Shown: positions 1 to 5,287 of the stretch, in pieces
How positions within the stretch are numbered: the stretch's first letter is position 1
Layout of the letters: each line of letters starts with the position of its first letter
NCBI GenBank assembly: GCA_022600315.1
Contig: JAHZKQ010000073.1
Location: 1-5,287 of the forward strand
From: Gammaproteobacteria bacterium
GTDB taxonomy: Bacteria; Pseudomonadota; Gammaproteobacteria; Coxiellales; Coxiellaceae
Direction: 5' to 3'
Length of the DNA: 5,287 nucleotides
The notes under the pieces: model-generated
Databases searched by the model: none
What the model was told of the DNA's origin: nothing
The model's input: only the letters and a program-made list of their open reading frames with translations
Position numbers and translations under genes: made by a program

Positions 1-534
1 ATATTCATCTTGTTGTTCACGACTTAAATTGAATTTGCTGGCGCATTTTTCAGCAAATAAGCCCATTGATTCGCCACTGTAAGCATCTTCCAGGCCGTCT
101 AAGATCATGTGATCGTATAATTCGCTATGACCAAGTCGATAACCGCTACGGGCTTTTTTTAATAAATAGGGTGCCATTGACATATTTTCCATGCCGCCAG
201 CAATCACGCAATCTAGATTATCAGAACGCATGGCTTGATAAGCATAAATAATACTTTGCATGCCAGAGCCGCAAACTTTATTGATTGTAGTGCAGGGCGT
301 AGCAGCGGTAATTCCAGCAGCAAGCGCTGCTTGACGTGCTGGAGCTTGACCAAGACCGGCAGATAAAACGCAGCCCATATAAACCGCATTAATATTTTCA
401 GATTTAATTTTTGTGTCATTTAATACGGCTTTAATTGCATTAGCACCTAATTGAGTGCTAGGCATTTGTTTAAAATAGCCGTTAAATTGACCAATTGGGG
501 TACGCTTAGCGCTAGCAATAATAATCTCTGACAT
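1..534 (-). CDS. Acetyl-CoA acetyltransferase (thiolase II), N-terminal part, cut by window edge
   Basis: This gene reads leftwards off the window, and 178 codons are visible. The product condenses two acetyl-CoA or, in the catabolic direction, cleaves acetoacetyl-CoA; it is cytoplasmic. The N-terminus (SEIIIASAKRTPIGQFNG) is typical of thiolases. The nucleophilic cysteine is Cys88 in the motif INKVCGSGMQS, followed by the conserved AGGMENMSMAPY at about 112-123 and a MG-x-x-AE segment near 157-162. The C-terminal catalytic His and second Cys lie outside the window, so completeness cannot be judged. The start ATG (532-534) has a strong ribosome binding site, AAGGAA, formed over the stop of the upstream dehydrogenase gene only 10 bp away, so the two are almost certainly one operon. 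In that context it probably handles acetoacetyl-CoA or acetyl-CoA from leucine or fatty-acid breakdown. The exact acyl-chain preference cannot be told from this half; atoB- or phaA-type naming is possible. Confidence 0.93.
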   Translation of the reverse strand, partial: MSEIIIASAKRTPIGQFNGYFKQMPSTQLGANAIKAVLNDTKIKSENINAVYMGCVLSAGLGQAPARQAALAAGITAATPCTTINKVCGSGMQSIIYAYQAMRSDNLDCVIAGGMENMSMAPYLLKKARSGYRLGHSELYDHMILDGLEDAYSGESMGLFAEKCASKFNLSREQQDEY

Positions 535-544
535 AATGAATTCC

Positions 545-1705
545 TTACGCGGTTTCGCGGAAAATTTCCCGGCCGATAATAAGGCGACGAATTTCTGAAG
601 TCCCGGCGCCAATTTCATAAAGTTTAGCATCACGTAATAAGCGTCCAGCTGGGTACTCATTGATATAACCATTACCGCCCAAGCATTGAATAGCTTGCAG
701 TGCTACTTGAGTGGCATTTTCGGAGGCAAATAAAATTGCACTAGCCGCATCTTTATTAGTGATAGTGTTATTGTCACAATTTTTGGCTACGGTATACAGT
801 AATGCGCGACTAGCATTTAAAGCAGTATACATGTCGGCAACCTTAGCTTGAATCAAACCGAACTCGCCAATGGCTTTGCCAAATTGTTTGCGTTCATGCA
901 CATAAGGCGCGACCAAATTTAAGCAGGCTTGCATCACACCAACCGGGCCAGCCGCAATAATTACACGTTCGTAATTTAAGCCGCTCATTAGAACTTTTAC
1001 CCCTTGGTTAAGTTCTCCTAAAATATTTTCTTTAGGGACTTTGCAATTCTCAAATACTAATTCACAAGTATCTGAGCCGCGCATGCCAAGTTTATCGAGT
1101 TTTTGCGCGGTGCTAAATCCGGCAAAATCTTTTTCAATAATAAATGTGGTAATGCCACGTTTACCGGCTTCAGGGTCGGTTTTTGCATAGACAATCGCGA
1201 CATCAGCTTCAGGACCATTGGTAATCCACATTTTAGTGCCATTTAAAACAAAATGATCGCCTTTATCTTCAGCTTTTAATTTCATGCTGACAACATCCGA
1301 GCCTGAATTAGCTTCGCTCATAGCAAGTGCACCAACGTGTTCACCACTGACAAGTTTAGGTAAATAGTTTTGTTTTTGTTTATCAGTTCCAAAACGATGA
1401 AGTTGATTAATGCAAAGATTAGAATGCGCGGCATAGCTCAATCCAATTGAGCCAGAGGCGCAGCTAATTTCTTCCATGGCAATCACGTGTGCCAGGTAAC
1501 CCATATCGGCACCGCCATAAGTTTCGGCAACGGTAATGCCATGCAAACCTAATTCACCCAGTTTAGGCCAAAGTTCGCGTGGAAACTTATTGGATTCATC
1601 AATTTCATTGGCGCGCGGGGCGATTTCAGTTTGTGCAAAATCACGTACCGCATCGCGTAACATTAAAATTGTCTCGGGTAAGTCGAAATTTAAGCCTTGA
1701 AACAT
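545..1705 (-). CDS. ivd: Isovaleryl-CoA dehydrogenase (leucine degradation)
   Basis: This 386-residue FAD flavoenzyme oxidises isovaleryl-CoA to 3-methylcrotonyl-CoA, the third step of leucine catabolism, passing electrons to ETF; it is cytoplasmic in bacteria. The length is normal for the acyl-CoA dehydrogenase family. In order there are the N-terminal helical domain, the substrate-side motif [14 protein letters not shown] (88-101), the flavin-binding segment [10 protein letters not shown] (128-137), KMWITNG (158-164), and a C-terminal helical domain ending in [20 protein letters not shown] (340-359). Two positions point to isovaleryl-CoA dehydrogenase specifically: a glutamate (E246) in SGLNYER, where that subfamily carries its catalytic base, and IGAGT (365-369) at the site where medium-chain enzymes carry the catalytic Glu of YEGT. 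The start ATG has an AAGGGA ribosome binding site (1715-1720) 9 bp upstream. It is the first gene of the leftward operon, followed by the thiolase. Its promoter should lie in the divergent gap 1706-1800. Bacterial homologues are also called liuA. Confidence 0.93.
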   Translation of the reverse strand: MFQGLNFDLPETILMLRDAVRDFAQTEIAPRANEIDESNKFPRELWPKLGELGLHGITVAETYGGADMGYLAHVIAMEEISCASGSIGLSYAAHSNLCINQLHRFGTDKQKQNYLPKLVSGEHVGALAMSEANSGSDVVSMKLKAEDKGDHFVLNGTKMWITNGPEADVAIVYAKTDPEAGKRGITTFIIEKDFAGFSTAQKLDKLGMRGSDTCELVFENCKVPKENILGELNQGVKVLMSGLNYERVIIAAGPVGVMQACLNLVAPYVHERKQFGKAIGEFGLIQAKVADMYTALNASRALLYTVAKNCDNNTITNKDAASAILFASENATQVALQAIQCLGGNGYINEYPAGRLLRDAKLYEIGAGTSEIRRLIIGREIFRETA

Positions 1706-1742
1706 GCTATGATATCCCTTCTTAAAAATAGCGTTTTAAAAA

Positions 1743-1766
1743 GCCATTCATTGCTGACTGAACGGC
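1743..1766. promoter_or_regulatory. Imperfect inverted repeat in the divergent promoter region
   Basis: Arms GCCATTCA (1743-1750) and TGAACGGC (1759-1766) are separated by 8 bp and match at 7 of 8 positions. Read as minus-strand RNA, the single mismatch becomes a G-U wobble, so a complete 8-bp hairpin could form in the dehydrogenase leader. The repeat lies 37 bp before the dehydrogenase start and 34 bp before the methyltransferase-like start, in the only gap between the two divergent operons (1706-1800). It could be an operator for a regulator of leucine catabolism, or chance. No convincing -35/-10 pair was found on either strand; TTGCTG (1751-1756) with TATTTA (1772-1777) is a weak plus-strand possibility with a short 15-bp spacer. 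Confidence 0.3.
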
Positions 1767-1800
1767 TAGCCTATTTAACCATTGATAAGGGGTATTCACA

Positions 1801-2496
1801 ATGACTAAACACAGTATTGTGCCAGGTTGGGTATATAATTTTCACGATTATTGTCAGATGTTTGACTTAAACGATCAGGATCTTAACAAATTAATTCTCG
1901 ATTACCCGGGAGGCGTCTCAAGCTTTAATGCTTATATGCATCGACATGGTCATAAGGTGGTCAGCGGTGATGAAGCTTATGATCACGATAGGCAAGCAAT
2001 GCAAGAACATGCTGATGAGTTACTTGCGGTTAGCGAAAAGCATTTGCAAAACTATGCGGATCGTTTGCGAGTCAGTGATAAAGTGGCATTGGCAGCGATT
2101 GCGGATGCTTGGGAAGTTAGCAAGACAGAATTTTTAGAAGATTATGCGTCTGGAGTTAAAGAACAACGCTATCGGCCCATGAGCTGTGTTGATTTGCCAT
2201 TTAAAGATTTTGAGTTTGAGTTAGCACTGTGTTCAGATTTATTGTTTCACAGCCGAGCCTGTTCAAATGCAACGCCTGATCAAATTGTTTTAGAGTTATC
2301 TCGAATTGCACACGAAGTAAGAGTGTTTCCGTTGCTAAATGAAAAAGGCGAAACCCCAGAATCTTTAGGCCCAGTTTTATTGGCTCTGCAAGAACGTAAT
2401 TTTGGCGTTGAGATTCGTGAAGTGCCATATGAGCAGCATAAAGGTAGTAATGCAATGTTACGTGTATGGGCTAAAGCCTGCGTGGTAGAAAAGTAA
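1801..2496 (+). CDS. SAM-dependent methyltransferase-like protein of unknown substrate
   Basis: This 231-residue soluble protein resembles a family usually annotated as class I SAM-dependent methyltransferase. It opens with SIVPGW (5-10). A motif-I-like strand and loop, LILDYPGGVSSFNA (31-44), supplies the Asp and Gly pair of the SAM site, and an acidic pair, D57-E58, follows the next strand (HKVVSGDEAYD), where the family binds the ribose. A central helical stretch (about 62-125) precedes a motif-IV-like FEFELALCSDLLF (137-149) and a C-terminal core with EVRVFPLL (172-179). Glycines in motif I are fewer than in the standard D-x-G-x-G, so activity is not certain. The start ATG has a clear TAAGGGG ribosome binding site (1786-1792) 8 bp upstream. 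The stop overlaps the pyrD start by one base, so it is the promoter-proximal gene of a pyrD operon. No signal peptide or membrane segment was seen. The family assignment rests on recalled motifs, and the substrate is unknown. Confidence 0.7.
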   Translation: MTKHSIVPGWVYNFHDYCQMFDLNDQDLNKLILDYPGGVSSFNAYMHRHGHKVVSGDEAYDHDRQAMQEHADELLAVSEKHLQNYADRLRVSDKVALAAIADAWEVSKTEFLEDYASGVKEQRYRPMSCVDLPFKDFEFELALCSDLLFHSRACSNATPDQIVLELSRIAHEVRVFPLLNEKGETPESLGPVLLALQERNFGVEIREVPYEQHKGSNAMLRVWAKACVVEK

Positions 2497-2498
2497 TG
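2494..2498 (+). promoter_or_regulatory. TAATG stop/start overlap coupling the methyltransferase-like gene to pyrD
   Basis: The stop codon TAA (2494-2496) shares its last A with the pyrD ATG (2496-2498). The bases just upstream (GGTAGAAAAG) hold no good Shine-Dalgarno sequence. Such an arrangement commonly gives translation re-initiation by ribosomes finishing the first gene, which would tie PyrD output to translation of the upstream protein. The coupling is inferred from layout. Confidence 0.7.
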
Positions 2499-3500
2499 TG
2501 TTATCGCCTATTGCGACGGTTATTATTTTGTTTGCCGCCAGAAACCGCACATGATTTAAGTCTGAAAATTTTAGCGGGTTTGCCTTTATGGTGGTATCAG
2601 CGACAACAGCAGCAAGCATCGGTAGATCCGATTGAATTATTTCAGTTAAAATTCCCCAATCGATTAGGTTTGGCGGCAGGCTTTGATAAAAATGGTGATG
2701 CCATTGACGGTTTGTTATCATTAGGCTTTGGTTTTGTTGAGTTAGGTGCGGTAACGCCTGCACCACAAGCTGGTAATCCTAAACCACGCTTACTACGTAT
2801 TCCCAAAGCCAATGCTCTAATTAATCGTTTGGGGTTTAACAATAAGGGCGTTGATTATTTAGTTGAGCGTATCAAGCAGCGTAAGTTGCCGGGCATTATC
2901 GGGGTAAATATTGGTAAAAATCTTACTACCGATTTAAAACACGCACATCATGATTATTTAATTTGTTTGCGAAAACTTTATCCTTATGTGGATTATGTGA
3001 CGATTAATATTTCTTCGCCCAATACACCCGATTTAAGACAATTACAAACGCCAGAATATATTTCTCATTTATTAGAATTATTAAAAGCCGATCAAGCCAA
3101 GTTACAGCAGCAATATCAGCGTTATGTGCCTTTATTAATTAAGCTGGATGGTGATATTGCATCAACTGAGTTAGAAGCCTTGGTGCATTTAATGATGCGA
3201 TATAATATGGACGGCGTGGTAATGAGTAATACCAGTGTCAATCATCAATCAGTCGAGCACCTATTATCAGGTCCAGAAAAAGGGGGGCTAAGTGGAGCAC
3301 CAATTTTCGAAGGCGCATGTCGGGCAGTTGCTAAAATTCATGAGGTAAGCCAAGGAAAATTACCGATTATTGGGGTGGGCGGCATTGATTCCCCAGAAAA
3401 AGCTAAAATCATGCTAGCTGCGGGTGCGAGCCTAATCCAACTCTATACGGGCCTTGTTTACCAGGGGCCTGGACTAATAAAAAAAATCCTTACCTCCTGA
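2496..3500 (+). CDS. pyrD: Dihydroorotate dehydrogenase (quinone), class 2
   Basis: This 334-residue FMN enzyme oxidises dihydroorotate to orotate in de novo pyrimidine synthesis, passing electrons to membrane quinone. Length and motif order match E. coli PyrD (336 residues). The N-terminal amphipathic region (about 1-40, including CLPPETAH) is the class 2 membrane and quinone module. Then follow GLAAGFDKNG (58-67), ELGAVTPAPQAGNPKPRLLR (82-101), INRLGFNN (109-116), NIGKN (138-142) and NISSPNTPDLR (171-181), with Ser174 as the catalytic base. After these come Lys216, SNTS (244-247), GGLSGAPI (263-270) and the phosphate-binding IIGVGGIDS (291-299) and LIQLYTGL (313-320). Two usually well-kept segments differ: KLDGDI stands where E. 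coli has KIAPDL, and SNTSVNH replaces TNTTLDR, though the key Lys, Asp and Asn-Thr remain. The start overlaps the upstream stop as TAATG and has only a poor ribosome binding site, so translation probably depends on coupling. Confidence 0.96.
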   Translation: MCYRLLRRLLFCLPPETAHDLSLKILAGLPLWWYQRQQQQASVDPIELFQLKFPNRLGLAAGFDKNGDAIDGLLSLGFGFVELGAVTPAPQAGNPKPRLLRIPKANALINRLGFNNKGVDYLVERIKQRKLPGIIGVNIGKNLTTDLKHAHHDYLICLRKLYPYVDYVTINISSPNTPDLRQLQTPEYISHLLELLKADQAKLQQQYQRYVPLLIKLDGDIASTELEALVHLMMRYNMDGVVMSNTSVNHQSVEHLLSGPEKGGLSGAPIFEGACRAVAKIHEVSQGKLPIIGVGGIDSPEKAKIMLAAGASLIQLYTGLVYQGPGLIKKILTS

Positions 3501-3564
3501 TCCCGGAAATTTTTTAGAAATGTTCTATATTGAAAAATAGTTATTGGGTACAAGGGAACACGTC

Positions 3565-4473
3565 ATGAGAGGGATTGCCATAGCTATTTTTATGATTGCC
3601 TTGCTTATTGCAGGCATGATACCCGCCGAAGCACATGCACATGTTAAGGGAATTTATATTACTCAATCAACTGCCGAACATACTCGCAAGTTACAATCCT
3701 TAATTAAAAATGCCAAAGAAGTAGGTATCGATACGTTTATTATTGATATCAATCGTCCCAGTAAACGTTATGCGCGCAATATTAAGATGGTTAAAGATCA
3801 TGGAATACGTTATGTGGCGCGAGTGGTGGTATTTCCACATGGTGGTTTACGCCATCAAGTACGCAATAAAAAGATTTGGGAAAATCGCTGGCGCAAAGCA
3901 GCTTATGCGATACGTGTTGGTGCCGATGAGATTCAATTAGATTATATTCGCTTTAAGCCACGGGCGGCGCGTTCTAAGCAAAACGTGGTAGATATTTATA
4001 AAGTGATTCGTTATTTTCGCGAAAAACTTGATGGCACTGGGGTGAAGTTGCAAATCGATATTTTCGGTGTGGCAGCAGAACGGCCATCCTACCGAATTGG
4101 TCAGCATGTTGGGTATTTTGCCCGAGAGCTTAACGCGATTTGTCCGATGGTGTATCCGTCACACTATGAACCGTTTCGTTATCATTCACAAAGGCCTTAT
4201 CAAACCGTGCATAAATCAGTGCGTTTGTTAAAAAAACAATTAAAAGATCATGATCATGTTAGAGTATATGCATATCTTGAGATTAGCAATTATCGTTACC
4301 CTATGTCATGGCAGCAACGTAAGCGCTATATTCGAGCGCAAATTCAAGGCGCATTAGATGCTGGCGCACACGGCTACTATATTTGGAGCGCAAAAAATAA
4401 ATACCGACTTTTATTCCAAGTGTTGCGCGAATATAAGTATAAACCCGGCAAATACCAGCGCGCGAGCTATTAA
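3565..4473 (+). CDS. Secreted putative glycoside hydrolase, DUF4015 type
   Basis: This 302-residue exported protein matches by motif the putative glycoside hydrolase family DUF4015, expected to fold as a TIM barrel. Its enzymatic substrate is not established. A signal peptide is clear: MRG, a hydrophobic core (4-19) and A-x-A sites giving cleavage after Ala23 or Ala25. The mature protein starts with HVKGIYIT, the usual first strand. Other family-like motifs are TFIIDIN (57-63), ARVVVF (85-90), GADEIQLDYIRF (119-130), LQIDIFGVAA (162-171), CPMVYPSHYEPF (193-204) and a last strand GYYIWSA (270-276). Candidate catalytic acids are Asp121, Glu122, Asp126 and Asp165. The protein is rich in Arg, Lys and Tyr, with a basic tail (KYKPGKYQRASY). 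The ATG at 3565 is chosen over the in-frame TTG at 3544 because AAGGGA (3552-3557) sits 7 bp before it and the signal peptide then begins correctly. It lies 64 bp after pyrD. Confidence 0.8.
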   Translation: MRGIAIAIFMIALLIAGMIPAEAHAHVKGIYITQSTAEHTRKLQSLIKNAKEVGIDTFIIDINRPSKRYARNIKMVKDHGIRYVARVVVFPHGGLRHQVRNKKIWENRWRKAAYAIRVGADEIQLDYIRFKPRAARSKQNVVDIYKVIRYFREKLDGTGVKLQIDIFGVAAERPSYRIGQHVGYFARELNAICPMVYPSHYEPFRYHSQRPYQTVHKSVRLLKKQLKDHDHVRVYAYLEISNYRYPMSWQQRKRYIRAQIQGALDAGAHGYYIWSAKNKYRLLFQVLREYKYKPGKYQRASY

Positions 4474-4478
4474 AAATC

Positions 4479-4487
4479 TGATATAAT
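4479..4487 (+). promoter_or_regulatory. Extended -10 promoter placing transcription start at the ATG of the GNAT gene
   Basis: TGATATAAT contains a perfect TATAAT hexamer (4482-4487) preceded by the TG-N of an extended -10 element. No -35 match is present at the usual distance (the bases there are GC-rich coding sequence), which extended -10 promoters can tolerate. Initiation 6 to 8 bp downstream falls at or next to the A of the GNAT ATG (4494), predicting a leaderless mRNA. The TG of this element is also the start of an in-frame TGA stop, so no earlier start codon is possible for the gene. Confidence 0.6.
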
Positions 4488-4493
4488 CATCTT

Positions 4494-4928
4494 ATGAATG
4501 CTAACCCAGTTAAATTTAGCGAGCTTAGCCTGCAGCAACTCTACGATATTCTGCAATTGCGCGAGGCGGTATTTCAGCTTGAGCAAAATTCCTTGTATCA
4601 AGATCTGGATAATCACGATCAAGGCGCTCGGCATTTACTAGGTTATAAGAATAAGCAATTAGCTTATTATGCACGCATTTACCAAGAAGATAACCTGGTG
4701 CATATAGGCCGCATTGTGGTGGCTAAAGAATGGCGTGGCAAAGGCATGGGGCAAGAACTAATGCGCGAATGTTTAAGTTTTGCTGCTCAGCATTTTAAAG
4801 ATCTGTCGGTAATCATTTCTGCACAGTCTAATCTACAAGAATTTTATCAGAGTTTTGGTTTTGTAGCTTCTGGAGAGCCTTATGATGATGGTGGGATTAT
4901 GCATATTGATATGCGACTGGGGCAATAA
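4494..4928 (+). CDS. elaA: GNAT-family N-acetyltransferase, ElaA-like
   Basis: This 144-residue cytoplasmic acetyl-CoA-dependent acyltransferase resembles E. coli ElaA over its whole length. The shared N-terminal block is FSELSLQQLYDILQLREAVF, residues 8-27, followed by EQNSLYQDLDNHD (30-42), RHLLGYKN (46-53) and YYARI (58-62). The acetyl-CoA binding motif A is GRIVVAKEWRGKGMGQELM (72-90), with the pyrophosphate loop R81-G-K-G-M-G86. The C-terminal motif B region reads QEFYQSFGFVASGEPYDDGGIMHIDM (115-140). The substrate of this family is not known. The ATG is the only possible start, because an in-frame stop lies at 4479-4481 and the conserved region begins at residue 8. There is no Shine-Dalgarno sequence; instead an extended -10 promoter ends 6 bp before the ATG, so the mRNA is probably leaderless. 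The gene follows the DUF4015 gene by 20 bp. It is not the usual TacT-type toxin of a DUF1778 pair. Confidence 0.88.
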   Translation: MNANPVKFSELSLQQLYDILQLREAVFQLEQNSLYQDLDNHDQGARHLLGYKNKQLAYYARIYQEDNLVHIGRIVVAKEWRGKGMGQELMRECLSFAAQHFKDLSVIISAQSNLQEFYQSFGFVASGEPYDDGGIMHIDMRLGQ

Positions 4929-4991
4929 AAGCTATACCAAAACCGGCTAGAATCCCTATCTATGTATAACTATTGATGCTACATAATCTAT

Positions 4992-5009
4992 ATTTTGTAT
5001 TTACAAAAT
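4992..5009. promoter_or_regulatory. Perfect 18-bp palindromic operator over the -35 element
   Basis: ATTTTGTA, a 2-bp TT centre, and TACAAAAT form perfect 8-bp arms. The right half covers the -35 hexamer of the promoter at 5000-5028, so a bound protein would block RNA polymerase. The likely ligand is the DUF1778 antitoxin encoded just downstream, alone or with its toxin; this is inferred from how such operons are normally autoregulated. Confidence 0.6.
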
Positions 5010-5028
5010 TCATACAATATGCTATATT
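5000..5028 (+). promoter_or_regulatory. Sigma-70 promoter of the DUF1778 antitoxin gene
   Basis: The -35 is TTTACA (5000-5005), the spacer is the ideal 17 bp, and the -10 is TATATT (5023-5028), preceded by TGC for an extended -10. The predicted transcript starts at about 5034-5037, giving a short leader with an AGGGGAAA ribosome binding site (5041-5048) ahead of the ATG at 5053. This is the best-formed promoter in the window. Confidence 0.75.
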
Positions 5029-5052
5029 ACCATTAAATAAAGGGGAAAGCAT

Positions 5053-5287
5053 ATGAAATCAGGTAGTAACAGGACATCAACTATAGCCATGCGGGCTACA
5101 GATACGGAAAAACAGTTCTTGCAGAAGGCTTCGGAATTGGCTGGTTTTAGTAATTTAACCAGTTTTATTCTTACTGCGGCTCGCAAAGAAGCGATACATA
5201 TTCTAAGTGATTTTAATACTACTCACGTTTCTGAGCGTGATTGGAAATTTGTGGTTGACTTATTAGAGAATCCACCAGAGCCAAATG
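5053..5287 (+). CDS. DUF1778 (TacA-like) ribbon-helix-helix antitoxin, C-terminus cut by window edge
   Basis: Seventy-eight codons plus one base are visible. DUF1778 proteins are antitoxins of about 85-100 residues that bind operator DNA through an N-terminal ribbon-helix-helix and neutralise a partner toxin, usually a GNAT tRNA acetyltransferase, through the C-terminal part. The strand STIAMRAT (9-16) is the DNA-contacting ribbon. It is followed by helices around EKQFLQKASELAG (19-31) and NLTSFILTAARKEAIHIL (34-51). The C-terminal hallmark is VSERDWKFVVDLLENPPEPN (59-78), in which SERDW and the ENPPEPN ending are strongly typical of the family. The ATG is supported by AGGGG (5041-5045) at a 7-bp spacing and by the promoter and palindrome just upstream. 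Only the last few residues should be missing. The toxin gene is expected immediately to the right, out of view. Confidence 0.9.
   Translation, partial: MKSGSNRTSTIAMRATDTEKQFLQKASELAGFSNLTSFILTAARKEAIHILSDFNTTHVSERDWKFVVDLLENPPEPN

Larger units (their letters stand above)
4929..5052 (+). promoter_or_regulatory. Regulatory gap before the DUF1778 gene, with repeated TGTA/TACA half-sites
   Basis: This 124-bp, very AT-rich gap holds five TGTA or TACA tetramers: 4963, 4980, 4996, 5002 and 5013 (first base of each). They form overlapping inverted pairs: TATGTA (4961-4966) with TACATA (4980-4985), the 18-bp palindrome at 4992-5009, and TTGTAT (4995-5000) with ATACAA (5012-5017). Clusters of this sort are typical where ribbon-helix-helix antitoxins bind cooperatively. 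No intrinsic terminator for the preceding gene is visible. Confidence 0.5.

Noticed and set aside
213..419. Minus-strand 68-codon frame inside the thiolase
   Set aside because: It is an out-of-frame shadow of the thiolase coding sequence, which has clear family motifs in the other frame.
2458..2842. Antisense frames over the start of pyrD
   Set aside because: They lie opposite strongly conserved PyrD motifs, have no ribosome binding site that I could see, and resemble no known family.
3479..3516. Intrinsic terminator after pyrD (A-run, GGAAA then a T-run)
   Set aside because: The arms AAAAAATCC and GGAAATTTTTT pair only with a bulge and a mostly A-T stem. There is no GC-rich hairpin before the T-run, so readthrough into the DUF4015 gene is likely.
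3526..3531. TATATT as a -10 element for the DUF4015 gene
   Set aside because: No acceptable -35 is found 16 to 18 bp upstream and no TG extension is present. In AT-rich DNA the hexamer alone is weak evidence.
3544..3564. TTG start giving a seven-residue longer DUF4015 protein
   Set aside because: The AAGGGA ribosome binding site and the signal peptide both fit the ATG at 3565. The extra residues would sit awkwardly before the signal peptide, and the binding site itself lies inside that extension.
4494..4928. The GNAT gene as the toxin partner of the DUF1778 antitoxin
   Set aside because: It resembles ElaA over its whole length, lies upstream and not downstream of the antitoxin, is separated from it by 124 bp with an independent strong promoter, and has its own promoter.
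4929..4960. Terminator after the GNAT gene near AACCGGCT
   Set aside because: No stable hairpin followed by a T-run is visible. The short AGC/GCT complementarity is trivial.

Overview
The window looks like a stretch of chromosome from an AT-rich (by eye about 40% GC) gammaproteobacterium. Points in favour are a class 2, quinone-type PyrD whose motifs closely follow the E. coli enzyme, an ElaA-type acetyltransferase, and a leucine/acyl-CoA catabolic pair. A Legionellales/Coxiella-like background would fit the base composition and gene mix, but that is inference and no marker gene here settles it. No rRNA, tRNA, insertion sequence, CRISPR array or phage gene was seen.

Layout. On the minus strand, reading leftwards from about 1705, is a two-gene operon: an isovaleryl-CoA dehydrogenase (545-1705), then, 10 bp downstream, an acetyl-CoA acetyltransferase (thiolase) that runs off the left edge (1-534). 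A 95-bp divergent region (1706-1800) holds an imperfect inverted repeat and separates this operon from a plus-strand series: a SAM-methyltransferase-like protein (1801-2496), pyrD (2496-3500, joined by a TAATG stop/start overlap), a secreted DUF4015-type putative glycoside hydrolase (3565-4473) and an ElaA-like GNAT acetyltransferase (4494-4928). After a 124-bp regulatory gap comes the start of a DUF1778 (TacA-like) antitoxin, cut by the right edge (5053 onward).

How the genes relate. The dehydrogenase and thiolase fit branched-chain amino acid (leucine) breakdown to acetyl-CoA. PyrD is the membrane-bound step of pyrimidine synthesis, and its start appears translationally coupled to the methyltransferase-like gene. 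The DUF4015 protein has its own good ribosome binding site and a signal peptide. The GNAT gene lacks a ribosome binding site, and an extended -10 promoter sits directly before its ATG, which suggests a leaderless mRNA. The DUF1778 gene has the best promoter in the window, with a perfect 18-bp palindrome lying over its -35 element, as expected for an autoregulated toxin-antitoxin operon whose toxin gene would lie beyond the right edge.

Most of the window is ordinary core metabolism. The parts most worth a second look are the two regulatory arrangements at 4479-4496 and 4961-5028, the methyltransferase-pyrD coupling, and the unusual DUF4015 protein.
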